Origin: Pseudomonadota bacterium
Lineage (GTDB): Bacteria > Pseudomonadota > Alphaproteobacteria > Reyranellales > Reyranellaceae
Assembly (NCBI GenBank): GCA_018242505.1
Contig: JAFEBU010000044.1
Location: 50,683-114,682, forward strand
Direction: 5' to 3'
Length of the DNA: 64,000 nucleotides
The notes under the pieces were generated by a model that made no database searches, was not told where the DNA came from, and worked only from the letters and a program-made list of their open reading frames with translations. Made by a program: the position numbers and the translations under genes. Below, in pieces: positions 36,159 to 44,309 of the stretch; within the stretch, counting starts at the first letter, position 1; every line of letters begins with the position of its first letter.

Positions 36159-38207
36159 GTGAAAACCGTTCGAGTTGTCTGCGCACACGATTGTCCGGAC
36201 ATGTGCTCGCTCATTGCACGTGTCGAGGACGGCAAGGTTGTCCGTGTGCAGGGCGATCCTGACCATCCCTATACGGCCGGATTTGCGTGCGGCAAGGTCA
36301 ACCGCGACGCCGACAACGTCAATTCGCCCGACCGCATCCTGACGCCCCTGAAACGCAGCGGCCCCAAGGGCTCAGGCCAGTTCACGCCGATCTCCTGGGA
36401 CGAGGCGCTGGACGAGATCACCTCCAGGTGGAAAGCGATCATCGCCGAAAGCGGCCCCCTGGCGCTCTTGGGTTACGCTTATTCCGCCCATCAGGGACTG
36501 ATGAATCGCGGACTGGTGAACGGGCTGTTTCACGCCTTGGGTACCTCACGCCTGCAGGCGGGCACGGTGTGCGACACCTGCTGCGAGACTGCCTGGGACC
36601 TGACCGTAGGCCCGGTGGGCGGCGCCGATCCGGAGTCGGTCGTGCATTCGGACCTCGTGATTTCCTGGGGTGCCGACCTCGCCGCCACGAATGTCCATTT
36701 CTGGGCCCTTGTGGAGGAGCAGAAGAAGACGCGCGGCGTCCCGCTGGTCGTGATAGATCCGCGCCGCACGCGCAGCGCCAAGGCGGCCGATCTCTATCTT
36801 CCCATCAAGATCGGCACCGACGCTGCGCTCGCCCTGGGCGTGATGCACATCCTGGTGCGCGACGGCCATGCCAATCGCGACTATATCGCGAAGTGCACAC
36901 TGGGCTTCGACAAGGTCGAGCGCGAGATCCTGCCCAGGTTCACGCCAGCCCGCGTCGCCGAGATCACCGGCCTTGCCGTCGCCGATATCGAGAAGCTGGC
37001 GGCGATGTACGGCAGGGCAAAGGCGGCATTGATCCGCCTCGGTGAAGGCATGACGCGACTTGCAGCGGGCGGCCAGGCGCTGCGGGCAGTGGCGCTTCTG
37101 CCGGGTGTCAGCGGCCACTACGGCGTCAAGGGCGGCGGCGCCCTTCTTCTTACCGCGGCGTCCTGCGACCTGAACTACAATGCGGTTCGCAAGCCCTCCG
37201 GTCCTGCGACCTCGCGCATGGTGAACCATCTGCGGCTGGGCGAAGCGCTTCTTACCATGAACGATCCGCCGATCCGCGCGATCTACATCTCGGCCAACAA
37301 TCCGGCCGTGACCTGCCCGGAGGTGCATAAGGTGAAGCGCGGTCTCGCACGCGAAGATCTGTTCACCGTAGTGCACGACCCCTTCCTGACCGATACGGCG
37401 AAATACGCCGACATCGTCCTGCCGGCGGCAAGCTATCTCGAAACCGACGATCTCTATCGCGCTTACGGCGCCTACTGGATGCAGTGGGGCCAGAAGGCGG
37501 CCGAGCCGCGCGGCGAGGCGCGCTCCAACTTCGCGGTGGCGCAGGCGCTTGCCCGTCGCATGGGCCTTGCCGATCCGATCTTCTCTTTGGCGCCTCAGGA
37601 CGCGGTGAAGGAGCTGTTCAAGGGCTCTACGGGGCCCGCCTCCAAGGCCGATCCGAAGAAACTGTTGGCGGGAGAGCCGGTTCGTATCGCTCACGAGTGG
37701 GACGGCCAGCCCTTCAAGACGCCGTCGGGCAAGCTCGAATTCTATTCAGAAGAACTGGCCAAGCAGGGCCTGGCGCTGCCGGACTGGACCGAGGATCCGA
37801 TCGAGGCGGCCGATGCGGAAAAATGGCCGCTCCGTCTCCTCACGGCACCCGGCTACTTCCAGGCGCATACCGCCTTCTCGGGGATCAGCTTCCTGCGCAA
37901 TCGCGAAGGCAAGCCGTTCTGCATCCTCCATCCCGACGACGCGAAGGCGCGCAACCTCACGGACGGCGCCACGGTCCGCCTGTTCAACGACCGGGCCGAG
38001 GTCGGCCTCGTCTTGCGGGTGAGCGACGAGATCAGGCCCGGCGTCGTGCTGGTGCCTGGCCAGCGCCCCTCCAGCGAGGCCGCCTCGGGAACGATCAACA
38101 TGCTCTGTTCGGACCGTTACACCGACATCGGCGAAGGTGCCACCTACCAGAGCACGTTCCTCGATGTCGGTCCGTGGCCGCAGGCGCAGCAGGTCGCGGC
38201 CGAATGA
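36159..38207 (+). CDS. Molybdopterin-dependent oxidoreductase, second paralogue
   Basis: 682 residues of the same superfamily as the 29.7-31.8 kb gene. [4Fe-4S] ligands Cys8, Cys12, Cys16 and Cys44 (CAHDCPDMC ... FACGKV), cofactor motifs DLVISWGADLAATN, VIDPRRTRSAKAAD and YISANNPAVTCPE, and a C-terminal dinucleotide-binding domain ending near ATYQSTF. An unusual Cys pair, VCDTCCETAW, lies near the region that provides the Mo/W ligand in this superfamily. Cytoplasmic (no Tat signal). The GTG start is preceded by GGGAG at 8 bp. Reaction unknown; it stands alone, 61 bp after rpmE, so it may be read from that promoter. Confidence 0.87.
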   Translation: MKTVRVVCAHDCPDMCSLIARVEDGKVVRVQGDPDHPYTAGFACGKVNRDADNVNSPDRILTPLKRSGPKGSGQFTPISWDEALDEITSRWKAIIAESGPLALLGYAYSAHQGLMNRGLVNGLFHALGTSRLQAGTVCDTCCETAWDLTVGPVGGADPESVVHSDLVISWGADLAATNVHFWALVEEQKKTRGVPLVVIDPRRTRSAKAADLYLPIKIGTDAALALGVMHILVRDGHANRDYIAKCTLGFDKVEREILPRFTPARVAEITGLAVADIEKLAAMYGRAKAALIRLGEGMTRLAAGGQALRAVALLPGVSGHYGVKGGGALLLTAASCDLNYNAVRKPSGPATSRMVNHLRLGEALLTMNDPPIRAIYISANNPAVTCPEVHKVKRGLAREDLFTVVHDPFLTDTAKYADIVLPAASYLETDDLYRAYGAYWMQWGQKAAEPRGEARSNFAVAQALARRMGLADPIFSLAPQDAVKELFKGSTGPASKADPKKLLAGEPVRIAHEWDGQPFKTPSGKLEFYSEELAKQGLALPDWTEDPIEAADAEKWPLRLLTAPGYFQAHTAFSGISFLRNREGKPFCILHPDDAKARNLTDGATVRLFNDRAEVGLVLRVSDEIRPGVVLVPGQRPSSEAASGTINMLCSDRYTDIGEGATYQSTFLDVGPWPQAQQVAAE

Positions 38208-38218
38208 TCGACCGCCCG

Positions 38219-39604
38219 CTAGGGACATAGCCGTAGCTTCGCCAGGCACGCGAGAACCGCCGGCACGACAAAACTTGCCGGCACCCAGAAGGCGGCCTGG
38301 GCCATGCCACCGCCGGCGGCTTCGTTCGCAAGGCCGCTGGCATTTGCCACGATGCCGGCAAGAGCCGCTCCCAGGGCGACGCCCATCTGCTGGACGGTCG
38401 GCACCGACGAGGCCGCGACCGTCTCGTCCCCCGCCCGCGCGCCGCTCATGACCTGATGGGCCACAAAGGCCCAGCACTGGCCGATGCCGATCCCCACCAC
38501 GGCGATGGCGAAATAGAGCGCGACCGAGTGTGACGCCGGCATGAGGAGCGCGACGCCCATCAAGCCGGCAGCCATGACGAGCGGCCCTGCCAGCATCAGC
38601 CTATTGCGCCACATGCCGACCACGCCGGCGGTCGCAAGCGACGCAATCGTCCAGCCCATGGAAGCCGCAGCCACGGCATAACCAGCCTCCAGCGGATCCA
38701 GCCCATGCAGTTGCTGCAGGAAGATCGGCACGTAGAGCTGCATCGGGCTGAAGGTGATGCAGAGCAGCAGCACCAGCCACAGGCCGATACCGGTCGGCGT
38801 ATGCAACGAGAAGGAGTCGCGCGGCAAGAGCGGTGTTGCAGCATCCCGGTTGACCCGCAGCATCACGGCGAGCGATACGACTGCAAGCGCGATCAGGCCT
38901 GCCTTGGCAAGCGGCGTCGCAACCGTCGACGCGGCAGAGATGCAGGCGATCGCAAGGCAGATCAAGGCAACCCGCATACCAGGGACGCGAGGCGCCGGCA
39001 TTTTCCGCGCTTGCGCCATCGGTCGCAGCACGACGAAGGCGCCGCCGGTCAACAGGACGGCGATCAGGACGACCGCGATGAAGGCGCCGCGCCAGTCGCC
39101 CCAGCGGGCGAACACGCCACCCACCAAGGGCCCCATCAACACCGACACGCTCCACATCCCCGACACAAGCGCGATCGCCCGCGGCCAGAGCGGCTCGGGA
39201 AGCGTCCGGCGCACCACCACATAGGCGACAGCCGCTTCCAGTCCGCCGCCGAAGCCCTGCACGACGCGGCCGGCCACGATCCAGCCCATTGTCGGGGCCA
39301 GGGAGCACAGGAACGCGCCCATGCCAAAGATCGCGACGCCAGAGCAATAGGTCGCGCGTACACTGAAGGTAGCGGCAAGCATCGCGGCACAGGTCGCGGC
39401 CGTGATCGAGGATGCGAGATAGGATGTCGTCGGCCAGCTCATCATGGAAACGCCGCCCAATTCGCCGACGATGGTCGGTAGCACCGTCGAGAGCATCAGC
39501 ACGTTCATCGATTGCAGCAGAACGCCGCACAACAGCACCGCGAGCGTCGGCACCCATTGCGGCCGCATAAGCGATCGCCAGCCCTGGTCCACCACCATGT
39601 CCAC
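38219..39604 (-). CDS. MFS transporter, DHA2 (EmrB/QacA)-like
   Basis: 461 residues, 13-14 predicted helices. LQSMNVLMLSTVLPTIVGEL in helix 1 and GRVVQGFGGGLEAAV in the fourth helix are typical of drug:H+ antiporter-2 proteins. Probably multidrug or metabolite efflux. GTG start at 39604 with GAGGAG at 7 bp (an ATG two codons on is the alternative). Divergent from the Cys-rich regulator across a 90-bp AT-rich interval holding a palindrome, so control by that regulator is likely. Confidence 0.85.
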   Translation of the reverse strand: MDMVVDQGWRSLMRPQWVPTLAVLLCGVLLQSMNVLMLSTVLPTIVGELGGVSMMSWPTTSYLASSITAATCAAMLAATFSVRATYCSGVAIFGMGAFLCSLAPTMGWIVAGRVVQGFGGGLEAAVAYVVVRRTLPEPLWPRAIALVSGMWSVSVLMGPLVGGVFARWGDWRGAFIAVVLIAVLLTGGAFVVLRPMAQARKMPAPRVPGMRVALICLAIACISAASTVATPLAKAGLIALAVVSLAVMLRVNRDAATPLLPRDSFSLHTPTGIGLWLVLLLCITFSPMQLYVPIFLQQLHGLDPLEAGYAVAAASMGWTIASLATAGVVGMWRNRLMLAGPLVMAAGLMGVALLMPASHSVALYFAIAVVGIGIGQCWAFVAHQVMSGARAGDETVAASSVPTVQQMGVALGAALAGIVANASGLANEAAGGGMAQAAFWVPASFVVPAVLACLAKLRLCP

Positions 39605-39660
39605 GCGATCGCTCCTCTTCGAATTCGGCCGCCGGGTTGCCGAGCGCCGATAGGCAGGCT

Positions 39661-39688
39661 ATTTTAGATACTTATTACTTTCTAAATT
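39661..39688. promoter_or_regulatory. Palindromic operator in the MFS/regulator intergenic region
   Basis: Twelve-bp arms 39661-39672 and 39677-39688 match at 9 positions around TATT, with a perfect TTTAGA...TCTAAA core (39663-39668 and 39681-39686). It lies in a locally AT-rich stretch just 6 bp before the regulator's ATG. Position and symmetry suggest the binding site of the dimeric regulator, controlling both itself and the efflux gene. Confidence 0.6.
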
Positions 39689-39694
39689 AACGAC

Positions 39695-40360
39695 ATGAGT
39701 CAAGCCACAACCACCGACCGCAACCAGGACCGCATCCTGTTCCATCTCAAGACACGCGGTGCGCAAACCGCGACCGAGATCGGCCGCCGTTTCGGTATGA
39801 CACCTGCCGGCGCCCGACAGCACCTGCTGAAGCTCGAGACGGGTGGCCTCGTCGAAGCGGCTGATCACCGGTACGGCCGCGGACGGCCGAGGAAATACTG
39901 GCGCCTGTCGCCCAGCGGCCATGGCCGCTTTCCCGACCGTCATTCCGACCTCATGCTCGAGATGCTGAAATCCACACGCGAGATCTTCGGCGAGCGCGGG
40001 CTGGAGCGGCTCCTCGAACACCGGGAACAGACAAGCCTTGCAGCCTACAGCGAGCTCGTCGGCCGCCAGCGTTCCCTGCGCCAGAAGGTTGAAGCCCTTG
40101 CCACGGCACGGAGCCGCGAGGGCTACATGGCCAGCGTTGAGCAGGAGTCGCGCGAAAGCCTCATATTGATCGAGAACCACTGCCCGATCTGCGCCGCGGC
40201 AGCGGCCTGCCAGGGACTCTGCCGGTCGGAGCTGGCGATCTTTCGCACCGTTCTGGGTCGCGACGTCATTGTCGAGCGAATCGACCACATCCTCGCCGGT
40301 GCGCGCAGGTGCGCCTACCGGATCAGCAGACGTCGAAGATCGGATAGACATCCGACCTAG
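39695..40360 (+). CDS. Winged-helix transcriptional regulator with C-terminal Cys cluster (COG2345/SufR-like)
   Basis: 221 residues. The N-terminal winged helix-turn-helix (about 12-75: RILFHLKTRGAQTATEIG, MTPAGARQHLLKLE, RGRPRKYWRLS) is followed by a helical linker and a C-terminal domain with five cysteines: Cys163, Cys166, Cys172, Cys176 (CPIC ... CQGLC) and Cys206 (RRCAYRI). Relatives such as SufR bind an Fe-S cluster and repress or activate in response to oxidative or iron stress. Cluster or metal binding here is inference from the Cys pattern. Overlaps the probable operator; the DUF4243 gene follows 30 bp downstream. Confidence 0.8.
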   Translation: MSQATTTDRNQDRILFHLKTRGAQTATEIGRRFGMTPAGARQHLLKLETGGLVEAADHRYGRGRPRKYWRLSPSGHGRFPDRHSDLMLEMLKSTREIFGERGLERLLEHREQTSLAAYSELVGRQRSLRQKVEALATARSREGYMASVEQESRESLILIENHCPICAAAAACQGLCRSELAIFRTVLGRDVIVERIDHILAGARRCAYRISRRRRSDRHPT

Positions 40361-40390
40361 CCTCTCTTGGCGCAGACACGGAGGACCAAC

Positions 40391-41359
40391 ATGGCGATGT
40401 CACGACAGGAGACGATCAATGATGCCCTGGCGCGCATGAGCGGCCTCGGTTTCACCTATGGTCCCGATTTCGCCGAACACGGGCCGATGGCCGCCGAGGC
40501 GATCAGCGCGCTCGGCCACAACGAGGCCGTGGCGAACTGGGTCGAGATCTACAAGGTGGGACATCAGCGTCATTTGCCCCCGCCACGACGGCGGGCCATC
40601 GACTGCACCGACGAGCTCCACTGGCAAAACGCGCTTGGCGATCCCTCGCGGCTTTCGGACTGGCAAGACTGCTTCCGCAAGGAACTCGAGGCCAAATCCG
40701 GTCATGACGTGGTGCGCGAATGGGCTCCGCGGCTGATCGACGGCCATGCCGGCGCTCTGACCCATGGCCTCATCCGGACCAGCCACGCCTTGCGCGGCTT
40801 GCCGGTGGAGGGTGAACCGACATCGTTGCAGCTCGACGAGCTCGCCCGTGGCCTCGCCTATTGGGCCGGTACCTATCGCGTGCCCACTGACAGCACCGAT
40901 CGGACGCTCTTCTCCGGCCTGCCGGACGCCCCGGCAGACGGCCCGGACGCAGCGCTCAGTCGACATACCGCCTTTCTCGCGCGCATTCTGCTCGCCCATA
41001 GCGACAGGCCCACGACGCCCGTCATCCTGCTTGTCCACACCATCACCTCCGCAGCAGCGATGCGATCCCTGCTGCCTCTCCTTCCCCACGCATTCGGCTG
41101 CCGCGCCTGTGAGAGTGCGCGGCGAGTCAGCACAGACATCCTGGCGCGCGCCATCCCCACGCGACCAATCCTGGCAGGCGCCAAGCCGTCAAGGTCGGAG
41201 CGACAATGGGACGATCTGGCCGAACGCGCTGTCGCCCATGGCGACGAGCACGTGATCAAACTGACCGACGCATGCCTCCACGAGGACTTCATTCGGCCCG
41301 ATCCCGTCTATCGCGCCCTGGCGGACGCCATCCAGCGCCGGCTGCCGGCCTGGCCCTGA
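40391..41359 (+). CDS. Questin-oxidase-like protein (DUF4243)
   Basis: 322 residues, no signal peptide. An N-terminal half with HGPMAAEAISALGHNEAVANWVEIYK and HGLIRTSHALRGL, then a regularly spaced His pattern (ILLVHTITSAAAMRSLLP, HVIKLTDACLHED), matches the questin oxidase-like/DUF4243 family. Fungal members cleave an anthraquinone ring with NADPH and O2; bacterial members are uncharacterised. A GGAGG site 6 bp upstream fixes the ATG at 40391. Third gene of the regulator/efflux cluster, which suggests the substrate may be a redox-active aromatic that the MFS pump also handles (inference). Confidence 0.72.
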   Translation: MAMSRQETINDALARMSGLGFTYGPDFAEHGPMAAEAISALGHNEAVANWVEIYKVGHQRHLPPPRRRAIDCTDELHWQNALGDPSRLSDWQDCFRKELEAKSGHDVVREWAPRLIDGHAGALTHGLIRTSHALRGLPVEGEPTSLQLDELARGLAYWAGTYRVPTDSTDRTLFSGLPDAPADGPDAALSRHTAFLARILLAHSDRPTTPVILLVHTITSAAAMRSLLPLLPHAFGCRACESARRVSTDILARAIPTRPILAGAKPSRSERQWDDLAERAVAHGDEHVIKLTDACLHEDFIRPDPVYRALADAIQRRLPAWP

Positions 41360-41364
41360 GCATC

Positions 41365-41760
41365 GACCACAGGGAAATAATCGCATCGAGCCGCTCGCCT
41401 TTTGCTGCCGCGCGCAACGGCGCGGTATCGGCATGGATGCGCCCCTCGACGATCTTGCCTCGCCGAGTCGGATCCTGTCGCCGCCCGCCAGTCGAAGCGC
41501 CTGCCCCCGACGGTGCGCGTGTTCTGCCATTCGACGATGGCTGTATCACCGCGCGTCGTCCAATCGAGCCGCTGGCATAAGTTATCGGGCGCCCACCCCT
41601 TCACGATCTCCGTCACGCTCCCGGCTGGCAGCGGCTTGATCATCGATTGGCGAATGCAGTCGTCCCTCCGGACGCCAGAAAGTAAGGAACCGCCTACCGT
41701 CCCGCGCCACCCAAGCGGCGGCAAACCTGGTCGGGAAGTCCTGGATATCGGTCGTCGCCT
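41365..41760 (-). pseudogene. NTF2-like/SnoaL-type protein, frameshifted
   Basis: Fragments of one nuclear-transport-factor-2-like protein appear in order in different minus-strand frames. The first, near 41760-41640, reads DFPTRFAAAWVARDGRRF and a following LTFWRPEGRLHSP; the second, 41643-41470, reads PLPAGSVTEIVKGWAP and GDTAIVEWQNTRTVGGRRF; the third, 41470-41370, reads GKIVEGRIHADTAPLRAA. Together they cover a typical ~130-residue domain with at least two frameshifts, so the gene is broken or the sequence has errors. No single frame is long enough to be functional. It fills most of the gap between the DUF4243 and ABM genes. Confidence 0.62.
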
Positions 41761-41764
41761 CCTC

Positions 41765-41802
41765 CTTGTCGGACGACGACGATCTTGTCGGACGATGACG
41801 AT
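41765..41802. repeat. Two-copy 19-bp tandem repeat
   Basis: The unit CTTGTCGGACGACGACGAT (41765-41783) is followed directly by a copy with one change (41784-41802). It lies just upstream (minus sense) of the NTF2-like pseudogene. No function is evident; slipped-strand duplication is the simplest explanation. Confidence 0.6.
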
Positions 41803-41868
41803 CAGGATGGAACGGTGTGCTGATGGAGTTCGGACGGGACGTGTCGGAACCGAACCGGTCGGCGCCTC

Positions 41869-42180
41869 TTAGATGAAGCGATGCTGCCCGCGTTCGCGTT
41901 TGGCAAGCTTCGGCAGTGCCTCCGCCTGGATCAAGGTCTTGAAATGGTCGCTCTGCTGATGCGCGCCGAAGGCTGCTTCATCGCGGAAGACTTCGTAGAA
42001 GAAGAATTTCTGCGGCTCCGTCAGCGACTGATGGATCTGGAAAGTCTTGACGCCGGGTTCCCGTTGCGCCTGCGGCAGGAAGCGCCTCAGTATGTCCAAA
42101 ACTGCATCGACCTCGCCATGCCTGACTTCCCAGAAGGCCGTCACCACGAGACCGTCGTTCGCACTCTTCGCATCGACCAT
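41869..42180 (-). CDS. Antibiotic biosynthesis monooxygenase (ABM)-domain protein
   Basis: 103-residue single-domain protein of the dimeric alpha/beta-barrel ABM/YgiN family: VVTAFWEVRHGEVDAVLDIL, PGVKTFQIHQSLTEPQKFFFYEVF, and DHFKTLIQAEALPKL. Family members are cofactor-free monooxygenases or quinol oxidases acting on aromatic substrates, or stress proteins of unknown role. The ribosome-binding site AAGGAGG is excellent. Divergent from the Ada-like gene by 49 bp. Confidence 0.85.
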   Translation of the reverse strand: MVDAKSANDGLVVTAFWEVRHGEVDAVLDILRRFLPQAQREPGVKTFQIHQSLTEPQKFFFYEVFRDEAAFGAHQQSDHFKTLIQAEALPKLAKRERGQHRFI

Positions 42181-42229
42181 GAGTTCCTCCTTTTGCTAAG
42201 GTTAGGTGTCGCAGAATAGGTAGGAGCCG

Positions 42230-43396
42230 ATGCCAAAGTTTCGGCAGCAGCCGAACCGAGCATTCATGTCCGAAAACCGCCAGCGAACGCCTGCTGACGG
42301 TGGAATGATCCTCGACATGGAACTCTCGCAGGAACTGCTCGACCGCGACGCCTGTTACCGCGTCTTCCAGACCCACGATGCGCGTTTCGACGGCCGCATC
42401 TTCGTGGGCGTCACCTCGACCGGCATCTATTGCCGGCCGATCTGTCCCGCCCGTGCGCCCAAGTTCGAAAATTGCCGCTTCTTCGCCTCCGCCGCCGCGG
42501 CGCAGGAGGCGGGCTTCCGCCCCTGCCTGCGCTGCCGTCCGGAAATCGCACCCGAGCTGGCGTTCTGGCGCGGCACCTCCAACACCGTGAGCCGGGCGCT
42601 GAAGCTGATCGCCGAGGGCGCGCTCGACGAGAGCGAGGCCGGCGTCGAGGCGCTGGCCGAGCGGCTGGGCGTAGGCGGACGGCAGCTTCGCCGCCTGTTC
42701 CAGCAGCATCTTGGGGCCTCGCCGATCGCCGTCGCCCAGACACGGCGCGTGCTGTTCGCCAAGCAACTCATCCATGACACCCGGCTTTCCATGACGGAGG
42801 TGGCGCTGTCGGCCGGGTTTGGCAGCGTGCGGCGGTTCAACGAGACCTTCCGCAAGATGTTCGGCCGCCCGCCGAGTGCACTGCGCCGGGCCAAGAAGGG
42901 TGTGAGAACCGGGTCCGACTCCTCTGTTACCGAAGGCGTTACGCTGCGCCTCTCCTATCGTCCTCCCTACGACTGGCCGGGCATGCTCGATGCGCTCGCG
43001 GCGCGCGCGGACAAGCGATTTGAGCATCTTGCCGGCGACGTCTGGCACCGTACCATCGAACTCGACGGCAAGATCGGCAGCGTCGCGGTCAGTCATCTGC
43101 CGGAACGCAATGCTGTCGCGGTCAACATTCGCTTTCCCGAAGTACGGGCACTCCCGGCGATCGTCGCGCGCGTGAAGCGCGTGTTCGACCTCGGCGCCGA
43201 TATCGCAACGATCGGCAGCCATCTCGCCCGCGATCCCAAGCTCGCTCCGCTGATCGCCAAGCGGCCGGGACTGCGCGCTCCAGGCGACTGGGATCGTGAG
43301 ACCGTCGGTGCCTCCCTCGACGAACATGCCCCGCCGGCGTGGCGGCCATGGCATGCCTACGCCGCCCAACATCTGAGGATCGCGTCCCATGGCTGA
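42230..43396 (+). CDS. Ada-type methyl sensor/AraC regulator fused to a truncated AlkA (glycosylase domain deleted)
   Basis: 388 residues. Ada zinc/methyl-acceptor domain with Cys68, Cys72, Cys99 and Cys102 (TSTGIYCRPICPAR ... FRPCLRC). An AraC DNA-binding domain spans about 115-225 (VEALAERLGVGGRQLRRLFQ; FGSVRRFNETFRKMFGRPPS), and an AlkA N-terminal domain about 228-340 (LRLSYRPPYDWPGMLDAL). Full-length relatives (about 490 residues) continue into a helix-hairpin-helix glycosylase. Here PGLRAPGDWD, the usual entry to that domain, runs within some 15 residues into WRPWHAYAAQHLR, its usual exit. The HhH motif and catalytic Asp are therefore missing. It can still sense methyl damage and activate transcription, but base excision by this protein is unlikely. 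Start uncertain (ATGs at 42305 and 42317 also possible). Overlaps ogt by 8 bp. Confidence 0.82.
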   Translation: MPKFRQQPNRAFMSENRQRTPADGGMILDMELSQELLDRDACYRVFQTHDARFDGRIFVGVTSTGIYCRPICPARAPKFENCRFFASAAAAQEAGFRPCLRCRPEIAPELAFWRGTSNTVSRALKLIAEGALDESEAGVEALAERLGVGGRQLRRLFQQHLGASPIAVAQTRRVLFAKQLIHDTRLSMTEVALSAGFGSVRRFNETFRKMFGRPPSALRRAKKGVRTGSDSSVTEGVTLRLSYRPPYDWPGMLDALAARADKRFEHLAGDVWHRTIELDGKIGSVAVSHLPERNAVAVNIRFPEVRALPAIVARVKRVFDLGADIATIGSHLARDPKLAPLIAKRPGLRAPGDWDRETVGASLDEHAPPAWRPWHAYAAQHLRIASHG

Positions 43397-43910
43397 GCTG
43401 CTGTCCCTGCAGATCGATCGGCTCCCAACCCCGATCGGCGAGCTGATCGTCATTGCCGACCCCGACGGCAAACTGCGCGCCATCGACTGGACCGACTACG
43501 AGGCGCGCATGAAGCAGTTGCTCGACCGCTTCTGCGGCAAGGCGCGCTACACGCTCACTCAGGCGCGCGATCCAGGCGGCCTGACCTCGGCGATGCGGCG
43601 CTACTTCAAGGGCGATATCGCCGTCCTGCGTGGCCTTCCAGTTGCGACCAACGGCACACCATTCCAGACCAGCATCTGGCGCGCCCTGCGCCGGATCAAG
43701 GACGGCACGACCATCAGCTATGCCGAGTTGGCAGCACGCATCGGCAAGCCCAAGGCGGTGCGGGCGGCCGGTCTCGCCAACGGGCAGAATCCGATCAGTA
43801 TCGTAGTGCCCTGCCATCGCGTGATCGGGTCGAACGGCAGCTTGACCGGTTACGGCGGCGGCCTCAGCCGCAAGCAATGGCTTCTGGCCCACGAAGGAGT
43901 GAGCCTATGA
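43389..43910 (+). CDS. ogt: Methylated-DNA-[protein]-cysteine S-methyltransferase
   Basis: 173 residues; removes O6-alkyl groups from guanine by irreversible transfer to a cysteine. Active site IVVPCHRVIG with Cys142, the DNA-binding helix-turn-helix with the Arg finger in AVRAAGLANGQNP, and the YGGGLSRKQWLL tail are intact. Its start lies 8 bp inside the Ada-like gene, so expression is coupled to the adaptive response. The next gene overlaps its stop (ATGA). Confidence 0.95.
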   Translation: MAELLSLQIDRLPTPIGELIVIADPDGKLRAIDWTDYEARMKQLLDRFCGKARYTLTQARDPGGLTSAMRRYFKGDIAVLRGLPVATNGTPFQTSIWRALRRIKDGTTISYAELAARIGKPKAVRAAGLANGQNPISIVVPCHRVIGSNGSLTGYGGGLSRKQWLLAHEGVSL

Positions 43911-44260
43911 ACGATCTTGAAACGCTGCAGTCGCTCAATCGCGACTACATTGCGTCGGTGCAGAACGGCGATGCGGGCCGCTTCGACGAGATCCTGTCGG
44001 AAGATTTCCTGAACACCAATCCCGACGGCTCACTGGTCGACAAGGCGGGATTCCTCAAGCAGATCTCGCCGCCGGTGAAGATCCGGGATCTGGCCTGCCA
44101 CGACGTCGATGTGCGGCTCATGGGCGACTTCGCGATCATCCATGCCCGAACAACCTATACCCTGCTCGACGGGCGGCCCGGCAAGGGACGCTACACCGAC
44201 ATCTATGCCCGCCGCGACGGCCGATGGCTGTGCGTGGCGGCCCAGGTGGCGCGGAGCTGA
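43907..44260 (+). CDS. NTF2-like (DUF4440/SnoaL-type) family protein
   Basis: 117 residues. Opening helix LETLQSLNRDYIASVQNGDAG, then DEILSEDFLNTNPDGSL, VRLMGDFAIIHARTTYTLLDG and a closing RYTDIYARRDGRWLCVAAQVA give a standard NTF2-like cone fold. Such proteins are ketosteroid-isomerase-like enzymes, binding proteins or have no known role; no catalytic Asp pattern can be assigned by eye. Coupled to ogt through an ATGA overlap. Confidence 0.84.
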   Translation: MNDLETLQSLNRDYIASVQNGDAGRFDEILSEDFLNTNPDGSLVDKAGFLKQISPPVKIRDLACHDVDVRLMGDFAIIHARTTYTLLDGRPGKGRYTDIYARRDGRWLCVAAQVARS

Positions 44261-44309
44261 CCTTGTCGCTTCTCCGGCGTCGCCATATGATTGGCGCGTC
44301 GGAGGCAGA

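Noticed and set aside
41765..41802. Start of a CRISPR array
   Set aside because: Only two directly adjacent copies with no spacer and no cas genes.
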